Shown here piece by piece: positions 60,596 to 64,000 of a DNA stretch of 64,000 bases. The notes under the pieces were generated by a model, which worked only from the letters and a program-made list of their open reading frames with translations, was not told the origin of the DNA and did no database searches. The stretch lies in the NCBI GenBank assembly GCA_049969935.1, contig JBMFNX010000002.1, positions 1-64,000 of the forward strand. Reading direction: 5' to 3'. The position numbers and the translations under genes are program-made. Every line of letters starts with the position of its first letter. Position 1 is the first letter of the stretch. This DNA comes from JACIWG01 sp049969935. Its GTDB lineage: Archaea; Thermoproteota; Nitrososphaeria; JACIWG01.

Positions 60596-61042
60596 TCACT
60601 CTTGCTCGAGTTCCATTATAAAATTTTTATAGAAATTTTTTACATTCTTAACATTCTTATTCTTGGGCGAAAGTTTAAAATGAATGACATTTGAACCATC
60701 TAGCTTAAAAAAATTCTTAAAAAGACCTGATTTCTCCACCCTCAAATAAAGATTTTTGTGCTCGTCTATCCTTTTTTCTATACTTTCTAGAAGAAGATTT
60801 TTATCAACTGGATCGAGATTCTTAAAAATCAATCTTAAAACATGCTTTGCAGGCGAACCCTTTAAGTATATCGTATACTTTATTATAGGATTACCATAAT
60901 GACCTTCAAACACATTCTCCTTAAAGGTTTCAGAGGACAAATTAAAAATGAGTTTAATTTTATCAAACAATTTCTGCTTATCTTCAGTTGCATGAACAAA
61001 AAACGACATTTCTACATTTATTTGAAACGATCCTTTTATCAT
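60596..61042 (-). CDS. COG1325 (DUF54) RNA-binding protein, exosome-associated
   Basis: A 148-aa protein of the archaeal family once called predicted exosome subunit, with an RNA-binding fold like L5/L18-type domains. Marks are INVEMSFFVHATEDKQKLFD, then FEGHYGNPIIKYTIYLKGS (about 45-63) and YLRVEKSGLFKNFFKLDG. The ATG at 61042 follows GGGTGA at good spacing; a TTG one codon earlier is less likely. It is divergent from kae1. Confidence 0.82.
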   Translation of the reverse strand: MIKGSFQINVEMSFFVHATEDKQKLFDKIKLIFNLSSETFKENVFEGHYGNPIIKYTIYLKGSPAKHVLRLIFKNLDPVDKNLLLESIEKRIDEHKNLYLRVEKSGLFKNFFKLDGSNVIHFKLSPKNKNVKNVKNFYKNFIMELEQE

Positions 61043-61097
61043 CAACTTTCACCCATAAATAAAACATAAATAAAGTTTAACATCGTAGTGGGGAAAG

Positions 61098-62096
61098 ATG
61101 AACAAAAATAATTTATTATGTTTAGGAATAGAGTCTACAGCACATACTTTCTCTATTGCTATTTTAACTGAAGATAGAATATTATCTAATGTGAAGGAAG
61201 TTTATGTGCCTCCTCCTGGAGAGGGCATCCACCCATATGAGGCAGCTCAACATCACATGAGGAGGGCTAAAAAGGTTTTGGATACCGCTATAAGTAAAAG
61301 TGGAGTTTGCATGAAGGATGTAGATGTTATTGCGTTTTCAGCTGGACCTGGATTAGGGCCGTGCCTTAAAGTTGGAGCTGTTATTGCTCGAACATTAGCT
61401 GCATATTATAATAAACCTTTAACTGCTGTAAATCATGCTATAGGACACATAGAACTGGCAAACTTTTTTGCGAAAACAGTGGACCCGGTGGTTGTTCTAG
61501 TTTCAGGTGGGCACACACTTGTTTCTTCATATTTAATGAAAAGATGGAGAATTTTTGGGGAGACATTGGATATAACTTTGGGACAACTTTTTGATCAATT
61601 GGGTAGAGAATTAGGATTTGGTTCGCCAGCGGGTAGATATATTGAGGAATTAGCAAGTAGGGGCAGAAGATACATAGAAATGCCGTATAGTGTAAAAGGT
61701 AATAATGTTTCTTTTTCTGGTCTTTTAACTTATGCTAAAAACCTGATTAAAAAGGGCTATAGTAAAGAAGATGTTTGTTATTCTGTTCAGGAAACCGCTT
61801 TCGCTATGCTAACTGAAGTTACAGAGAGACTGTTAGCTTTTTCAGAAAAGAAGGAAATTATTTTGACTGGTGGAGTGGCAGCCAATAGTAGGCTACAGGA
61901 GATGATTAAAAGCCTTTGTAGAGTTCATAATGTTGCATTCCATGTTATTCCAAGCGAATTTAGTGGCGACTGTGGTGCACAAATAGCGCTAGTTGGACTA
62001 TTACAATATAAGTCTAATAATATTATAGATGTAGAGGAGAGTTTTGTTAAACAGTCTTGGAGAATAGATGAGGTGGACATAACATGGAGAGATTAA
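61098..62096 (+). CDS. kae1: KEOPS subunit Kae1 (tRNA N6-threonylcarbamoyltransferase)
   Basis: The catalytic subunit of KEOPS, which modifies A37 of ANN-reading tRNAs. The ASKHA fold is seen in CLGIESTAHTFSIAIL, metal-binding AINH-type NHAIGHIELANF (about 113), VSGGHTLVSSYL (about 134), and ILTGGVAANSRLQEMI (about 255) with SGDCGAQIALVG. Length 332 is typical. It overlaps bud32 by 13 bases; the two are fused in some archaea but separate here. Confidence 0.96.
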   Translation: MNKNNLLCLGIESTAHTFSIAILTEDRILSNVKEVYVPPPGEGIHPYEAAQHHMRRAKKVLDTAISKSGVCMKDVDVIAFSAGPGLGPCLKVGAVIARTLAAYYNKPLTAVNHAIGHIELANFFAKTVDPVVVLVSGGHTLVSSYLMKRWRIFGETLDITLGQLFDQLGRELGFGSPAGRYIEELASRGRRYIEMPYSVKGNNVSFSGLLTYAKNLIKKGYSKEDVCYSVQETAFAMLTEVTERLLAFSEKKEIILTGGVAANSRLQEMIKSLCRVHNVAFHVIPSEFSGDCGAQIALVGLLQYKSNNIIDVEESFVKQSWRIDEVDITWRD

Positions 62097-62716
62097 TTAA
62101 GGTGGGTGCAGAAGCGAACATATTCATTTCTAAATGGCATGGGATTGAAGTTATTAGAAAGGTTAGAAGAAGTAAACCATATTGGAGAAAAGAATTAGAT
62201 CTTAAAATAAGAAAGATTAGAACAATAAGGGAGACATATTATATAAATTTGGTGAAAAAATTCGGTGTTTTAACGCCTGTGATTTACTTTTCAGACCCAT
62301 TTAGGGGGGAAATCATAATGGAGTATGTTAAGGGCGATAGATTAAAAGATGTTATAGAAGATGATAGCATTAGAGAGGGAAAAATTCTTTATGAAGTTGG
62401 TAGGGAATTGGGTATAATGCATTCTCATAATATAATACATGGTGATCCGACAACTTCAAATTTTATTATTAAGGAAGATGATAGCATGGTATATATTATA
62501 GATTTTGGTTTGACCTTTTACTCTCAAAGAGTTGAGGATAAAGCAGTTGACATCCATCTTTTTAAACAGGTGATAAAAAGTGCTCATCCAAAATATTTTG
62601 AACAAATATTTGAAAGGGTTATTTCTGGATATTCTAGAACATACAACATGGCCACCAAGATATTAGAGAATGTGAAAGAAATAGAGAGGAGGGGGAGATA
62701 TGCTACACTCGAATAA
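62084..62716 (+). CDS. bud32: KEOPS kinase/ATPase Bud32
   Basis: A small atypical kinase of 210 aa that supports Kae1. Catalytic-loop IIHGDPTTSNFIIKEDDS (about 119) has the HGD and Asn; the magnesium motif is IIDFGLTFYSQRVEDKAVDI (about 138). The usual HGDLTTSN reads HGDPTTSN. The N-terminal glycine loop is minimal (GAEANIF), as expected for Bud32. It is between kae1 and rdgB, overlapping both. Confidence 0.95.
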   Translation: MERLIKVGAEANIFISKWHGIEVIRKVRRSKPYWRKELDLKIRKIRTIRETYYINLVKKFGVLTPVIYFSDPFRGEIIMEYVKGDRLKDVIEDDSIREGKILYEVGRELGIMHSHNIIHGDPTTSNFIIKEDDSMVYIIDFGLTFYSQRVEDKAVDIHLFKQVIKSAHPKYFEQIFERVISGYSRTYNMATKILENVKEIERRGRYATLE

Positions 62717-63290
62717 TAAGATTTTTTTTGCAACAAACAACATTAACAAGATCCGAGAGGCACAAGGTGTACTATCAAATTTTGGAATAGTAATTGAAAA
62801 GATAAATGTAAGAAAAGTTGAAATACAGTCAGACGTTTTAGAAGAAATTGTATTATATGCACTAAAAAAAGTTAATAAAAGAATAATCCCGATTATTATT
62901 GAAGATTCAGGGTTGTTTATAGAAAAACTTAATGGATTTCCGGGACCTTATTCATCATATGCATATAGGAAAATTGGATGTGATGGAATATTAAAACTGC
63001 TTGAGGGAGAAAAAGAAAGAGGGGCAAAATTCGTGTCAATTGTGGGATTTAAAAAAGGTAAATTAATAAAAATATTTAAGGGAGAAATAGTTGGAAAAAT
63101 AGCATATAAGAAAATGGGAAGACATGGATTCGGATTTGATCCAATATTTATACCAGAAAATAACGAAAAAACATTTGCCGAAATGGATTTAGAAGAAAAA
63201 AATTTATGGTCTCATAGGGGAAGGGCTTTTAAAGCACTAGGAGAATGGTTACAAAGTTCTATTAAAACTTCTGACCACCATTATGTTTAG
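62700..63290 (+). CDS. rdgB: XTP/dITP pyrophosphatase (RdgB/HAM1)
   Basis: Removes non-canonical purine nucleotides. FATNNINKIREAQGVLS is the family start, IIEDSGLFIEKLNGFPGPYS (about 67-86) the substrate loop, and GFGFDPIFIPENNEKTFAEM (about 141-160) the second signature. Length 196. It overlaps bud32 by 17 bases and ends the operon. Confidence 0.94.
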   Translation: MLHSNNKIFFATNNINKIREAQGVLSNFGIVIEKINVRKVEIQSDVLEEIVLYALKKVNKRIIPIIIEDSGLFIEKLNGFPGPYSSYAYRKIGCDGILKLLEGEKERGAKFVSIVGFKKGKLIKIFKGEIVGKIAYKKMGRHGFGFDPIFIPENNEKTFAEMDLEEKNLWSHRGRAFKALGEWLQSSIKTSDHHYV

Positions 63291-63431
63291 ATGATAAACA
63301 TATAACTACTTAAATCAAAAGGAGTTAAAATATAAATAAATTAACGTTAAAAATTTAAACCACAAATTTTCATGAACAATTTCAAAAGTATAAAAATGTA
63401 TTTAAATATACCTAAATAAGAGTGCTTGAAC

Positions 63432-63881
63432 ATGACTAGACAATATTGTCATAAGGATGGTAAATCGCATTCAACTAGACCCATTTATAGGCTTAGTCCA
63501 CCTTGGGTAACATACACCCCAGAAGAAGTAACATCACTGATAATTAAAATGGCTAATGAAGGATTAACACCAAGCCAAATAGGGGTACAACTTAGAGATG
63601 GATATGGGATTCCACTACAAAAACAAATAACTGGAAAAAGCATATGCGAAATATTAAGAGAACATAATATGATGCCACAAATTCCTTACGATTTAGAGAA
63701 CCTTATTAGAAAAGCAGAAAACTTACAACGACATTTAAAAAAGCACAAGAAAGATGGAAAAAATGTGAGAGCACTAGAGCTGGTGGAAGCAAGAATCCAT
63801 AGACTTTCAAAGTATTATAAAAGAAATGGTTTACTTGACAAAAGCTGGAAATATAAACCACAAGTTGCACAATTGGAATAG
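63432..63881 (+). CDS. rps15: Small-subunit ribosomal protein S15 (uS15)
   Basis: The archaeal, long form (149 aa). HKDGKSHSTRPIYRLSPPWV is the archaeal/eukaryotic N-terminal extension, followed by SQIGVQLRDGYGIP, and the S15 core ALELVEARIHRLSKYYKRNG (about 118). A TATA-like TTTAAATATAC lies about 22 bases before the ATG at 63432, fitting a very short leader; a TTG six bases earlier is an alternative. It is followed nine bases later by the DHH exonuclease gene, a common archaeal order. Confidence 0.94.
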   Translation: MTRQYCHKDGKSHSTRPIYRLSPPWVTYTPEEVTSLIIKMANEGLTPSQIGVQLRDGYGIPLQKQITGKSICEILREHNMMPQIPYDLENLIRKAENLQRHLKKHKKDGKNVRALELVEARIHRLSKYYKRNGLLDKSWKYKPQVAQLE

Positions 63882-63890
63882 GATTAAAAA

Positions 63891-64000
63891 ATGGACTTTA
63901 AAGAATTTAAAGAAAAAAGTGAATCTATTTCAGAACTTATTGAAAATGCTATAGATGAGGGAAAACAGATAATAATATGTTGCCACTTAGATGCTGATGG
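63891..64000 (+). CDS. DHH-family RecJ-like exonuclease, 5' end only
   Basis: The 36 codons before the window edge encode MDFKEFKEKSESI and IIICCHLDADG, the first metal motif (HxDxDG) of RecJ/GAN/Cdc45-type DHH proteins. In other archaea a RecJ-like gene follows rps15. The product would act with GINS and MCM or as a 5'-3' ssDNA nuclease. It continues beyond the window. Confidence 0.8.
   Translation, partial: MDFKEFKEKSESISELIENAIDEGKQIIICCHLDAD

Noticed and set aside
1..64000. CRISPR arrays, insertion sequences and prophage genes
   Set aside because: No regularly spaced repeats, transposase, integrase or phage structural genes were seen; the intein is the only mobile element.

Overview
This window is a compact, AT-rich archaeal chromosome segment. 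It carries Cdc6/Orc1, MCM with GINS, small and large RFC subunits, a single-OB crenarchaeal-type SSB, Hel308, an XPF-type nuclease, the exosome/proteasome cluster, prefoldin, L37Ae, S15, and Kae1-Bud32. The gene set (crenarchaeal-type SSB, splicing-endonuclease-like subunit without catalytic residues, aEF-2) together with a bacterial-type GrpE-DnaK-DnaJ set points to a TACK-lineage archaeon, most likely near Thaumarchaeota, Aigarchaeota or Bathyarchaeota. That placement is inference. Many genes have a TATA-like element 22-30 bases before the start codon, which suggests short or absent mRNA leaders.

Layout. 1-7.4 kb: two tRNAs, an M48 peptidase, a beta-hydroxyacid dehydrogenase and the grpE-dnaK-dnaJ chaperone set. 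7.4-17.7 kb: metabolism, including PurP and PurB, a four-carbon acid-sugar kinase/PdxA2 pair, an ornithine-cyclodeaminase-like dehydrogenase and an asparagine-synthetase-like enzyme. 17.7-25 kb: replication and repair (hel308, mcm, gins, rfcS), then hisS and an intron-bearing tRNA-Gln. 25-31 kb: surface-sugar genes and mtnA. 31-35 kb: five tRNAs interspersed with hom, a YkgJ-type protein and thiL. 34.8-40 kb: an unusual helix-turn-helix/ATP-cone/RNR-like protein, SSB, a splicing-endonuclease-like protein, a lipid prenyltransferase and rfcL. 40-45.6 kb: moaABC, a flavoprotein, DUF116 and small conserved genes. 45.8-51.3 kb: cdc6, a winged-helix gene and elongation factor 2. 51.4-55.2 kb: hxlB, an ERCC4 nuclease and an ECF transporter core. 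55.2-61 kb: DHH protein, prefoldin, L37Ae, exosome, SBDS, proteasome alpha. 61-64 kb: kae1-bud32-rdgB and rps15-recJ-like.

Main discovery. The elongation factor 2 gene (47265-51327, minus) cannot be read straight through. Twenty-one codons after its ATG it holds a 31-nt insertion (51233-51263) that folds into a canonical bulge-helix-bulge: 5-bp outer helix, 3-nt bulge, 4-bp central helix, 3-nt bulge, 9-bp inner helix. Cutting each bulge after its second base removes exactly 31 nt, deletes an in-frame TAG and restores the conserved reading DQIRNLGVVAHVDHGK. Thirty-five bases later, directly after the P-loop lysine, a 613-residue LAGLIDADG intein begins. One essential GTPase therefore appears to need RNA splicing and then protein splicing, both around its GTP-binding loop. 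The same window encodes a splicing-endonuclease-like subunit whose catalytic His and Lys are replaced, as expected of the structural partner in a heteromeric enzyme with relaxed substrate range.

Other points of note: a possible nucleotide-sensing regulator built on a degenerate anaerobic ribonucleotide reductase (34794-36851), an apparent ATT start for proteasome alpha, a coding region running into a tRNA gene, and unusual residues at the nucleotide sites of DnaK and RFC-L. No CRISPR array, insertion sequence or rRNA was seen. No stretch over 300 bases lacks a gene.
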